Shown in pieces: positions 1 to 7,800 of a stretch of 38,042 bases of DNA. The position numbers were made by a program, and so were the translations under genes. Under the pieces are notes generated by a model that saw nothing but the letters and a program-made list of their open reading frames with translations, had not been told where the DNA came from and ran no database searches. The number at the start of each line of letters is the position of its first letter. The first letter of the stretch is position 1. This DNA is from Butyrivibrio sp. UBA3740 (GTDB taxonomy: Bacteria > Bacillota > Clostridia > Lachnospirales > Lachnospiraceae), in contig DFGW01000080.1 in NCBI GenBank assembly GCA_002372465.1, positions 1 to 38,042 of the forward strand, given 5' to 3'.

Positions 1-637
1 CGTATTCAATAGATACCTGAGTATAAACTCCTTGTTCATTACGAGTGAAATAATAACCACCTCCAGTAGCTTCTGTGTCCTCCCAACGGGAAACATCAAT
101 GGTCCATGTCCCACTCACATTAGTTGACTTCTTCAAAGTGCTATTATCAATTAGTTGAGGATAGGTATAGTATTCCCTATCAGCGTACTCAGGAATATAA
201 TACCCTGTCTGAGGCTTATAAGATTCCCCATCATCTGATGATGTCACATAATTGGAGAGATCCTCACCACAAATTGGTGTGAATTCCGTAAAAATTCCGT
301 CTGACTCCGTCCAATACTGAAACTCAGGCTCATCGTAATCATATTCTCCATAGTAACTGGCTAAATGCAACTCCTGGCCAGGATCAAACTTATAGAGTCC
401 TGCAAGAGAAGCCCCTGCGCCTTTTGGCGGAGCAAGATTCACTTCATCCTTTGTAGGCGCAGTTGCTCCTTCAGGGAAAGCATCTGTTCCGGTCCCACCT
501 TGGAAAGTAAACGTCAACTTATTTGCTGTTGACGCAGCCTTAACGTCTAAAGCCGGTCCGCCTGTCAATGCTGACGTGACCGCCAGAGTAGCTGATAATG
601 CTAAACTCATCAGCCTGCTAAATGACTTTCTCTTCAT
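1..637 (-). CDS. Secreted surface protein, N-terminal part (runs off left edge)
   Basis: The frame stays open from the ATG at 635-637 to the window edge, giving about 212 residues. The start is fixed by AAAGGAG at 644-650, seven nucleotides before it. The N-terminus (MKRKSFSRLMSLALSATLAV...) is a signal peptide, with likely cleavage after the VKAA region near residue 40. The mature part is rich in Gly, Tyr and acidic residues and includes stretches such as GLYKFDPGQELHLASYYG and FQYWTESDG, loosely like the InlB/Flg_new repeats of the giant genes further right. The signal peptide and ribosome-site region resemble those of the giant protein starting at 35604, so the two are probably paralogous surface proteins. 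Export is well supported. The specific role is unknown and the C-terminus (anchor or not) is outside the window. Confidence 0.75.
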   Translation of the reverse strand, partial: MKRKSFSRLMSLALSATLAVTSALTGGPALDVKAASTANKLTFTFQGGTGTDAFPEGATAPTKDEVNLAPPKGAGASLAGLYKFDPGQELHLASYYGEYDYDEPEFQYWTESDGIFTEFTPICGEDLSNYVTSSDDGESYKPQTGYYIPEYADREYYTYPQLIDNSTLKKSTNVSGTWTIDVSRWEDTEATGGGYYFTRNEQGVYTQVSIEY

Positions 638-668
638 AAAGCTCTCCTTTCATAACACATAATTCCAT

Positions 669-750
669 TAGCTCACGCTATGTTGTCCGTTTTTGCCGCT
701 TTCCAGCACGGTAAGTCTGCTGAAAAAATGCATACCTTACCCAAAGCGGC
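669..750 (-). other. Structured 5' leader candidate
   Basis: The untranslated leader of the partial gene ending at 637 contains an inverted repeat: gccgcttt (695-702) pairs with aaagcggc (743-750), with ggtaag (710-715) and cttacc (736-741) pairing inside it. A small hairpin, tagc/gcta (669-672 and 677-680), lies nearer the gene. No T-run follows the large stem, so it is not an intrinsic terminator. It matches no riboswitch class I can name and could be an mRNA-stabilising or regulatory stem. Confidence 0.4.
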
Positions 751-781
751 GAGTACATTAATTCTAATTGATATTCAAAAT

Positions 782-811
782 ATCGTATAGGTCTTTTGTG
801 CTATTTAACAA
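782..811 (-). promoter_or_regulatory. Possible promoter for the left-edge surface-protein gene
   Basis: On the minus strand TTGTTA (806-811) and TACGAT (782-787) are separated by 18 bp. Each matches the vegetative consensus at four of six positions. Transcription from here would include the hairpin at 695-750 in a leader of about 140 nt. The surrounding AT-rich DNA makes chance matches likely. Confidence 0.3.
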
Positions 812-960
812 ATATTTAATGGTTTAGTTACTGTTCTTTTATTAACTATTACCAGTATTTTTCTTGCTTTTTCCATGCATATTGTTTTGGCAAAAGCGAA
901 TTAATATACTTAAAATATCTTTTAACTCTTAAAATGTACTATTCATATCTATTCTATGCT

Positions 961-989
961 TTGGGGCGCTCAAAACTCTATCCTATAAT
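961..989 (+). promoter_or_regulatory. Promoter for the XRE regulator
   Basis: TTGGGG (961-966) and a perfect TATAAT (984-989) are separated by 17 bp, placing a transcription start near 996 and a leader of about 66 nt before the ATG at 1062. The -10 box is perfect and the -35 box matches only in its first half. Confidence 0.55.
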
Positions 990-1061
990 ATGGAAATGTC
1001 GTAAATGCTTGAGCATGTTCTACAGAATCACTAATCCCCTTTTAACGGAGGTCAATAGCAA

Positions 1062-1532
1062 ATGAGTGACACACCTCTTTCGCAGTACCTGCGCCTTTTG
1101 CGTTCCAGCCATGAATATACACAGGACGATCTGGCTAAATATCTCGGTATTACGCGTGCCACCTACTCACATTATGAAAATGCCAGGCTGATTCCTCCCA
1201 CTGACGCACTCTACAAGCTTTCCGCTTTCTACAAAGTGTCCTTGGGCAAACTGGTTCGACTGTCCGTAATAAGTTCTGCCAAGCGCAATGAAGATATCAA
1301 AGCTGCTGAATATGTTATTTCTGATGAAGATATCGAGTACAATCTCGATATGCTATACAAGGATTTTCTCGCAAACTGCTCAGATATGACTCCAAAGCAG
1401 CTGAATAAGTGGATAACAATAGACGACAGAGAGTTGGTGTACAACTACCACAGGCTCTCCGGAAGAGAAAAAAGACTTATGAGTCATTTCATGAAAATGA
1501 CAGTTATCAGCAGGCAACCCAAAGAACGCTAA
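1062..1532 (+). CDS. XRE-family helix-turn-helix transcriptional regulator
   Basis: A 156-residue protein. Residues about 4-62 form a Cro/C1-type helix-turn-helix (LSQYLRLLRSSHEYTQDDLA, then ITRATYSHYENARLIP), where TQ.DLA..LGI.R.TYS.YE is the classic signature. The C-terminal half (about 75-156) has no recognised fold and is predicted to be helical and charged. It is read from a good ribosome site (GGAGG about 10 nt before the ATG). It stands alone between a divergent surface-protein gene and the Rpn-type genes, so it may regulate either neighbour or itself. Its target is unknown. Comparable small regulators occur singly in Lachnospiraceae. Confidence 0.8.
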   Translation: MSDTPLSQYLRLLRSSHEYTQDDLAKYLGITRATYSHYENARLIPPTDALYKLSAFYKVSLGKLVRLSVISSAKRNEDIKAAEYVISDEDIEYNLDMLYKDFLANCSDMTPKQLNKWITIDDRELVYNYHRLSGREKRLMSHFMKMTVISRQPKER

Positions 1533-1559
1533 TGCCTGTTTTCTAAAAAGCCGTAATAC

Positions 1560-1612
1560 CGTCAAGTTCTTAAGAAAATGCCTTGAAATCTTAAGAACTT
1601 GTTCGCTTGACG
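1560..1612. repeat. Inverted repeat between regulator and nuclease genes
   Basis: caagttcttaag (1563-1574) is a perfect 12-bp inverted match to cttaagaacttg (1590-1601), with a 15-nt loop. The pairing extends outward with cgtcaag (1560-1566) against cttgacg (1606-1612). No T-run follows, so it is a poor terminator. Its right end overlaps the -35 box of the next promoter, as an operator would. The XRE protein encoded just upstream is an obvious candidate to bind it, but this is inference. Confidence 0.55.
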
Positions 1613-1636
1613 TTCGATTAGCCAATGTGATATATT
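1607..1636 (+). promoter_or_regulatory. Promoter for the PD-(D/E)XK gene at 1757
   Basis: TTGACG (1607-1612) and TATATT (1631-1636) are separated by 18 bp, each one mismatch from consensus. Transcription would start near 1643, about 114 nt before the ATG. Confidence 0.5.
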
Positions 1637-1756
1637 TCCTTTCGTTGCCGGATTTCTAACGGCAGAAAAAGATCTTTATTTCAAGGGCACCTCGCCCCTA
1701 AGATCCACTAAACTAGCTTAATAAACAAGAAACACAATCATCGGAAGGAAAATATA

Positions 1757-2602
1757 ATGCAAGAAGATAACACTATTGTAAACGAATTCACAAGCACTCA
1801 TTATCTGGAAGCAACAGGTCCAATAGAAGTTGGCATGACCAACGACTACATGTTTAGGATTGTCTTCCAGCAAAACAAGTACGCTCTTAAGGGACTCATA
1901 AGTTCTATTCTGCACCTTCAGCCAGATACCATCACGGATTTGGAGATTACCAATACAGTTATCCCCGGTATGAGCATCTCGGATAAGGAATACCGGATGG
2001 ATATCCATCTGGTCCTTAACAATCGTGCTTCAATCAACGTAGAAATGCAGCTGGACAATTACGGCAACTGGGAAGTCCGTTCTCTTTCCTATCTTTGCCG
2101 TGATTTCGATAACCTTAATCGCGGAGAAGATTACCTCAAGGTTCAGCCTGTCTACCAAATCGGTTTTCTTGACTTTACACTTTTTGAAGATCATCCCGAA
2201 TTTTGCGCAACCTACCAGATGCGTAACATCAAAGACAACCACCGCTATACTGACAAATTCAACCTCATTGTGATATCATTAAACCATGAAGAACTCGCCA
2301 CAAAAGAGGATATCACCTATGGCATAAGCGATTGGGTACGTCTCTTCAAATCCAAGACTTGGGAGGAACTTAAAATGGTAGCAAGCAATAATGAATATAT
2401 GACCTCTACTGTTGAATCATTGTATCTCTCAAACTCTGACGAAAACATACGTAAGGTTGCCCGGGAACGTGATGATTTCCTGCGCTATCAGGCCCACCGG
2501 GAAGAAAGAATCAAAAACCTTGAAAGTGAAAATCAAAGCCTAACTGCTGAGATCCAAAGGCTTCGCAATTTACTTGAAGAGAAAGGTATTGATCCACAGT
2601 AA
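1757..2602 (+). CDS. Rpn/PDDEXK_2-family putative nuclease
   Basis: A 281-residue protein of the PD-(D/E)XK family that databases label Rpn recombination-promoting nuclease/putative transposase. It has the usual opening (VGMTNDYMFRIVFQQN, residues 25-40) and a conserved Asp-82 in YRMDIHLVL. The paired ExQ follows at Glu-96/Gln-98 (INVEMQ), which together form the metal-binding core D-x13-ExQ. Tyr- and Phe-rich strands follow at about 110-145. The last 45 residues are a heptad-like coiled coil (REERIKNLESENQSLTAEIQ). A ribosome site (GGAAGGAAAA) precedes the ATG. Characterised relatives are DNA endonucleases implicated in recombination. Whether this copy is active is not known. The next gene is a truncated relative. 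Confidence 0.8.
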   Translation: MQEDNTIVNEFTSTHYLEATGPIEVGMTNDYMFRIVFQQNKYALKGLISSILHLQPDTITDLEITNTVIPGMSISDKEYRMDIHLVLNNRASINVEMQLDNYGNWEVRSLSYLCRDFDNLNRGEDYLKVQPVYQIGFLDFTLFEDHPEFCATYQMRNIKDNHRYTDKFNLIVISLNHEELATKEDITYGISDWVRLFKSKTWEELKMVASNNEYMTSTVESLYLSNSDENIRKVARERDDFLRYQAHREERIKNLESENQSLTAEIQRLRNLLEEKGIDPQ

Positions 2603-2704
2603 TTAGTAATATGCTGTAATCTTTTCAAAGCAAATGTCGTAATTGGAAAAAAAGTAAAAGTTAAGCAGCAGCTGACCAACGATAATTCCCGCCTTGGAGA
2701 TGAG

Positions 2705-3307
2705 ATGTCTCTGGTAATCACAGACATAGTAGTGGAACTTGAGGACGGCACATTTGCCAACGTGGAAGTCCAGAAGATTGGCTACAAATTTACAGGCGAA
2801 AGAGCTTCCTGTTACTCGGCGGATCTTCTGCTTAGACAATACAAGCGTGTAAGAGACTTAAGAAAAAAAGAGCTCTCCTACAAAGACCTCGCCCCTGTCT
2901 ATACTATTGTTTTTATGGAGAAAAGTCCTGACATCTTCAAAGAATATAAAGACATTTTTGTTCATAAGTTTACTACTGTCTCAAACACCGGTCTTTCCTT
3001 GAATATGCTACAGAATTACATCTTTATTCCTGTCGATATTTTCCTTGAGAAACTCCATAATAATGGTGTAGAGACTGAGCTTGACGCGTGGCTTACATTT
3101 CTTGGATGTGATGAGCCCGGATATATTATCGAGCTTGTCCAAAAGTACCCGGAATTTGAGCCAATGTATAAAGACCTATATAACATGTGTCTGAATACGG
3201 AGAGGATGGTGAATATGTTTTCAGAAGAACTTAAGATTCTTGATCGCAACACCGTTCAGCTAATGATTGACGAACTCCAGGCAAAACTCGATGCTCTCAC
3301 AAAATAA
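2705..3307 (+). CDS. N-terminally truncated PD-(D/E)XK nuclease relative
   Basis: A 200-residue frame. Asp-7 and Glu-21/Gln-23 (TDIVVELEDGTFANVEVQKIGYKF) have the same D-x13-ExQ spacing as the preceding gene, followed by the family block ASCYSADLLLRQYKRVR. Full-length relatives carry roughly 80 or more residues before this Asp. Here the same frame upstream (2603-2704) still reads like the family (KVKQQLTNDNSRLGDE) but has no normal start codon before it meets the TAA ending the previous gene. GGAG at 2696-2699 could allow starting at 2705. It is therefore either a shortened but expressed protein or the 3' remnant of a decayed second copy. A strong terminator follows. Confidence 0.6.
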   Translation: MSLVITDIVVELEDGTFANVEVQKIGYKFTGERASCYSADLLLRQYKRVRDLRKKELSYKDLAPVYTIVFMEKSPDIFKEYKDIFVHKFTTVSNTGLSLNMLQNYIFIPVDIFLEKLHNNGVETELDAWLTFLGCDEPGYIIELVQKYPEFEPMYKDLYNMCLNTERMVNMFSEELKILDRNTVQLMIDELQAKLDALTK

Positions 3308-3320
3308 TTATAATTGCTCA

Positions 3321-3358
3321 ATAACCCGGGACTTGTAATTGTCCCGGGTTATCTTTTT
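3321..3358 (+). terminator. Intrinsic terminator after the PD-(D/E)XK pair
   Basis: A perfect 12-bp GC-rich stem (ataacccgggac at 3321-3332 with gtcccgggttat at 3341-3352), an 8-nt loop, then a CTTTTT tract at 3353-3358. It separates the nuclease genes from the HipBA-like module. Confidence 0.9.
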
Positions 3359-3369
3359 GCCATTATTTT

Positions 3370-3419
3370 GATGGTAAATACATGTTTACAAACCATCATT
3401 TTAATGGTTAAATATAAGT
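3370..3419 (+). promoter_or_regulatory. Promoter/operator of the HipBA-like module, apparently leaderless
   Basis: GATGGT (3370-3375) and ACCATC (3392-3397) form an inverted repeat enclosing a second one, GTAAA (3374-3378) and TTTAC (3385-3389). A further half-site, AATGGT, lies at 3403-3408. TTTACA (3385-3390) and TTAAAT (3408-3413) have the 17-bp spacing of a promoter, so the operator overlaps it, as expected for autoregulation by the HTH antitoxin. The predicted start of transcription falls at about 3420, the A of the ATG, and no ribosome site is visible upstream. Confidence 0.5.
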
Positions 3420-3968
3420 ATGAAAAACAAAGAATTCATAACACCAAACTCAATAAAGGCCGATGATATCAAGCTCCTCAGGTCGAAGCTCAATATGACA
3501 CAACGGGAGTTTGCCATTTTTTGCAATGTCTCGAAACCAACAGTGGAACGCTGGGAAATGTCAAACAAGGAGATTACCGGTCCAATTACTCTTTTGGCGC
3601 AGATTGTCATGTTGCATCCCGAAATTGCAGAAGATCTGTCTCTACCTGAAAAGAATTATCCCCTCAGGTTGTGGTATTACCATCTTGATACTGTATGTAC
3701 CATCATCGATGTCGATACGATCAATCAGCGCGTACGGATAAAGAATTATACTAACAACCTTATCTTCCGCGCCTTCGGCAGGAACGAACATCCAACCTTT
3801 TCAGACTACGAGGAATTCCTCAGATCAAGATGTTTCCCTGAGGAAAGAGATAAGCTGAAACTCATGCTAAAAGAACTGGACATACCTTTCTACGACCCGC
3901 TCCTGATAATAGAGAAGACAGATGGGCGCATGGCAGAAGATGATTTTTGGATAAGGATAGATCGCTGA
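3420..3968 (+). CDS. HTH antitoxin fused to a HipS-like domain
   Basis: A 182-residue protein. Residues about 15-65 form a helix-turn-helix (LLRSKLNMTQREFAIFCNVSKPTVERWE), the DNA-binding part expected of a HipB-like antitoxin. Residues about 82-180 form a second domain (LWYYHLDTVCTIIDVDTINQRVRIKNY...FLRSRCFP..RD...LMLKELDI..YDPLLIIEKTDGRMAEDDFWI). Its strand pattern and closing LxxSRxxPxxR...W-like features recall the N-terminal subdomain that standalone HipS proteins, or the N-termini of HipA kinases, carry. One base separates its stop from the kinase gene, so the two are cotranscribed. The HTH call is firm. The HipS-like call is my reading of the pattern and needs a structural comparison. 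Confidence 0.7.
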   Translation: MKNKEFITPNSIKADDIKLLRSKLNMTQREFAIFCNVSKPTVERWEMSNKEITGPITLLAQIVMLHPEIAEDLSLPEKNYPLRLWYYHLDTVCTIIDVDTINQRVRIKNYTNNLIFRAFGRNEHPTFSDYEEFLRSRCFPEERDKLKLMLKELDIPFYDPLLIIEKTDGRMAEDDFWIRIDR

Positions 3969-3969
3969 T

Positions 3970-4779
3970 ATGATTGAGTTGTTTGAACAAGACAAAAAAG
4001 TACAGAAGAGAAAATCTTCCAAGGGCAATCAGCTTAAATGGGAAAAGAATGATGTATGGTATAAGGCTGACTACACAGGATACGAAGGCCTGTCAGAGTA
4101 TGTGGTTTCAAGTCTTCTGGAAAAGAGCTCTCTTAAAGAAGATGAATTTGTTCATTATGAGCAGGAAGAAATCCGATACAAATCCCAGATTTACATGGGT
4201 GTTTCCTGCAAGAGTTTCCTTAATCCCGGAGAGCAGCTCATTACATTGGAAAGATTGTTCCAAAACACCTATGGAGATGGGCTTAACAGAATGGTCTACG
4301 GCATTGCATCTCATGAAGACCGATTAAGCTTTCTAGTAAATAAGACTCAGGAGATCACCGGAATTAAAGGTTTTGACGAATACATGACCAAACTCCTGGC
4401 AATAGATTCTTTCTTCCTGAATGAAGACAGACATTCCCATAACATTGCTGTAATCCTTGATTCGAAAGGATCCTATAGGACTTGTCCAATTTTTGATCAG
4501 GGTGCATCTCTTTTGGCTGATACCACAATGGATTATCCGCTTGACGGAAACATCTATGACCTGATGGGCACTGTTTCACCCAAGACTTTTTGCGAAAGTT
4601 TTGATGAGCAGCTGGAAATTGCTGAAAAAATATATGGGACCCGTATCAGATTCAATTTCACAACCAAGGATGTAAATAACATTTTAGATACTGTTTACGG
4701 ATATTCTTCAGAAGCAAAAAATAGAGTAAAAGACATATTACTTGAGCAAATGAGAAAGTATAAGTATCTGTTTGAATGA
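3970..4779 (+). CDS. HipA/HipT-like serine/threonine kinase toxin
   Basis: A 269-residue kinase of the HipA_C/CtkA type. Visible motifs are Lys-32 in DVWYKADYTG (likely ATP-binding), the catalytic loop IDSFFLNEDRHSHNIAV (Asp-153, Asn-158) and the metal-binding FDQG (Asp-176). Canonical HipA is about 440 residues. This one lacks the N-terminal subdomain, like HipT of tripartite HipBST systems, where HipT phosphorylates a tRNA synthetase. The missing domain appears to be fused to the antitoxin just upstream. The ATG lies one base after that gene, with AAGGAT at 3954-3959 as a weak ribosome site. The target here is unknown. CtkA-like kinases can also have other roles. Confidence 0.75.
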   Translation: MIELFEQDKKVQKRKSSKGNQLKWEKNDVWYKADYTGYEGLSEYVVSSLLEKSSLKEDEFVHYEQEEIRYKSQIYMGVSCKSFLNPGEQLITLERLFQNTYGDGLNRMVYGIASHEDRLSFLVNKTQEITGIKGFDEYMTKLLAIDSFFLNEDRHSHNIAVILDSKGSYRTCPIFDQGASLLADTTMDYPLDGNIYDLMGTVSPKTFCESFDEQLEIAEKIYGTRIRFNFTTKDVNNILDTVYGYSSEAKNRVKDILLEQMRKYKYLFE

Positions 4780-4823
4780 GCCTGAAAAAGCTTGCTCTTA
4801 AAATGAAACTAAAAATGTCATCT

Positions 4824-4859
4824 AAAAACCCCCGACGCTCTTTGCATCGGGGGCTTTGT
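4824..4859. terminator. Bidirectional intrinsic terminator
   Basis: CCCCCGA (4829-4835) pairs with TCGGGGG (4847-4853), flanked by AAAAA on the left and a CTTTGTG/TTTT tract on the right. It therefore serves both the kinase gene and the convergent LRR-protein gene ending at 4863. Confidence 0.85.
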
Positions 4860-4862
4860 GTT

Positions 4863-7800
4863 TTACTTCTTTACTGTAACCTTTAATTTAAACTTAGCTC
4901 CGGTTGAATTCGGTGCCTGATTCTCGTAGTTTGTAACGAAAGTCAGGTTGTAGGTAGTATTAAGTACCAAAGCTGATGGATTTACAAGTTTAAGGGTTAC
5001 TATTCCTGTATCAGGATCAAAGTTGTCAATTCTAAATGCCTTTTGTACCTTTGCAGGAACTGACTTGTCAAATGTAGGCGCGAGCATTGTTACGTTCTGG
5101 TTATTTTTCTTGGTGATCTTAACCTTTACGACTCTGCTATCAGCTGCCTGTCCAGCGTAAAGTGTAGCTGCTGTCTTATCAGTTGCAATCTTAGGAAGTA
5201 CCTGCTTAGGAGTAACGTTGATATTAATACTTATAGCCTTGCTCTCTTCCTTAGCAGAAGCAACCTTATACTGAACTACCAACTTGTAAGTAGTATTTGT
5301 AGAAACCAGATCTGTGGGATTAGCTGAAATATAAGCAATATTGCTATTATTACCATCCCTCGTAATAGTAAAGTGTGGAGAATACAGCAATCCTGTATCT
5401 GGATTCTTACACTTCCTATTATTCTTATCGATTTCATAGTAAGTCATTTCACCTACTTCACTTGCAATATTTCCTACGGTTGCTGTAAGAGTAACCCTGG
5501 AAGTTGGATCAACAGGATTTATTGTTCCGGTAGTTTTCACCTTAACTGTAGGGGCTTTATTAACCAACTGAAGTGTAATAGTAAAATCAGGAAGAACCGG
5601 GCTATCAGCTCCACATACCGCCTTCAAACCATGTACCTTGTACTTGAAGCTCTTTCCTCTGTAAAGCTTTACATTACTCTCTTTAGCCGAGTCAAGATTA
5701 ACCTTGATAGTATTACCATCAAAGGCTATCTGTGCAAGATCTGAAAACTGTGGTCCGGTAGTTGCTGCTCTGACAATTTCTACATCGGAAGCATCAAATG
5801 TCCCTGTTACTCCGGTAGGAAGATTTCCTATTGTATAGGTATTAACCTTTTCCTCTTCGCCAATGTTCTGAGAATCATGTGCATTGAGAGCAAATGTCAT
5901 ATTACCTTTAATCGTAGGCTTAGTCTCTGTAACAACAACCTTAAAGCTTACTGCCTTGCCCAGAACAGCATCAGAATTCTCATATTTAATCTTGGGTTCT
6001 ACCGTAAATGTATATGTGCCTTTGGCAACATCACCGCTATTCGGAAGTTTTATCTTGATTATATTAGCAGGACTATCAGGATCGCCAGGATCTACCTTAA
6101 CAATTTCCATAGCTGCTCTTAATGCTGCATAATATGGTTCCAGCTTAGCAGAAGCCTTATAGCCAATAGTATTTTCAACATCAGTACCGCCTACAAAACC
6201 ATCAACAGATGCAAACTCAGCAACAGCAGATGATACGATATTGGCGGTTGTCTCTGATCCCTGGCTTGCATAAGTCTTATTCAGTGTAACTGAAGGATTA
6301 CTGAACTTAACAGTCGGAAGAGTTCCGGATACTGCCAGGTTAAAGGTGTAATTAAGTGGTCTTGACCAGTCGGAAGACTTAACATAAATTACAGCCTTGC
6401 CTTTAGCAGGCTCACCATTAACTTTAAGCCTGATTACATTATTTGCTTTTGCATACGCAACATCCAGATCTTCGAACAATTCCTCTGTAGTAGCTGCTGT
6501 AAGATCTAATCCGTCATCCTCAAGATTTGCCAGAGAAACCACATTCTTTTTGGTCTTCTTATCGACCAGCTGAAGATCATACTCTTGATTAGTCATCCAA
6601 ATACTTGCAGTAGCTGACGTACGATTAAGCACATAGTCGGGTGCTGTATCACATACAGGAACTGTAATAGCTTTTTTAATAGGGGCAGGATACCCTTTGT
6701 AATAAATATAAATATATCCTGATGTGGTCTTCTTGCCAGTGAGCGGTTTCATATCATTGGCTGTTCTGGTGATTTCAAAGGTTGTGTTGCTCACTTTAGC
6801 TACAGCAAAGTTATTAGCAAAGGTGTCCCCAGAATCTGCTGCGGTTTTGGGATCATAACCTGCTTTTTTATAATTTTCAGCAGATACCAGATAAGGTTCT
6901 CCATCCACCTCCAGATTTGAAAGAGACTGCGTTACGGTAACCTTTCCAGATAAATCAGCTGAAGCCGAAGCATTGTAAAACAGGTTAATCTTTCCTGTTG
7001 CCTTGATTGTCGGGTTAAGCGCTTTGTTTGTAACTGTCAGCTTAGGAATAGGAATAGGATCAAATTCTTTATTGGTCTTACTGTCTACTCCTACCAGATA
7101 AAGTTGTGATGCACCACTGTAAGTCTTTGCAAAAGGCTTATCTGGATTTATATTTTTAATTCTATAATTATTGCTGGATTCATCCCATTTTATAGTAAGT
7201 TCAGTACTATAAGGATAAGTGCCATCTTTAGCCTTGGTGCAAATATGAAGCCTGTGTAAGTCTACCTCATGTCCATATACTGTTACAAGATCAATAGCTG
7301 TACCAATAGTAGAATTACTGTCTACGGTAATGTTGCTGGAATTAAGTCTTGGAGTAAAATCAGCAATCCTTATGATAAAGCTTGCGATATTATCTGCGCT
7401 TGCTTCCTTCTCATCCTTATTAAGAACTGAAACTGTAACAAGTGTTTCGCCAGCAGCGCCCTTCTTAATGGTTACCGTATTGGTATCTAATGTGTTTGAA
7501 GACCTTGCAACTGAAGCAATTGCTCCGTCAGCCACCTCCCATTTTGATGTAACTGCCAAAACTTCATTGTCCTTGTTTTTGGCTTTTATAGATACATCAA
7601 AGCTCTTGGTGCCATTTTTGAATACATTTCTGTTAAACAGAATTACAGGAACTTCTTTTCCATCAATTATTTCAGGATCATCAAGTTCTCCACTAATCTT
7701 TTTTAGGTCAGCTGCGTTAAATGGAGTCAGCTCAACCTTCTTTATCTGACCGGGTGCAAGTACTTCCAAAGCGATAGTAATCTTCTTGTTTGGATCACTC

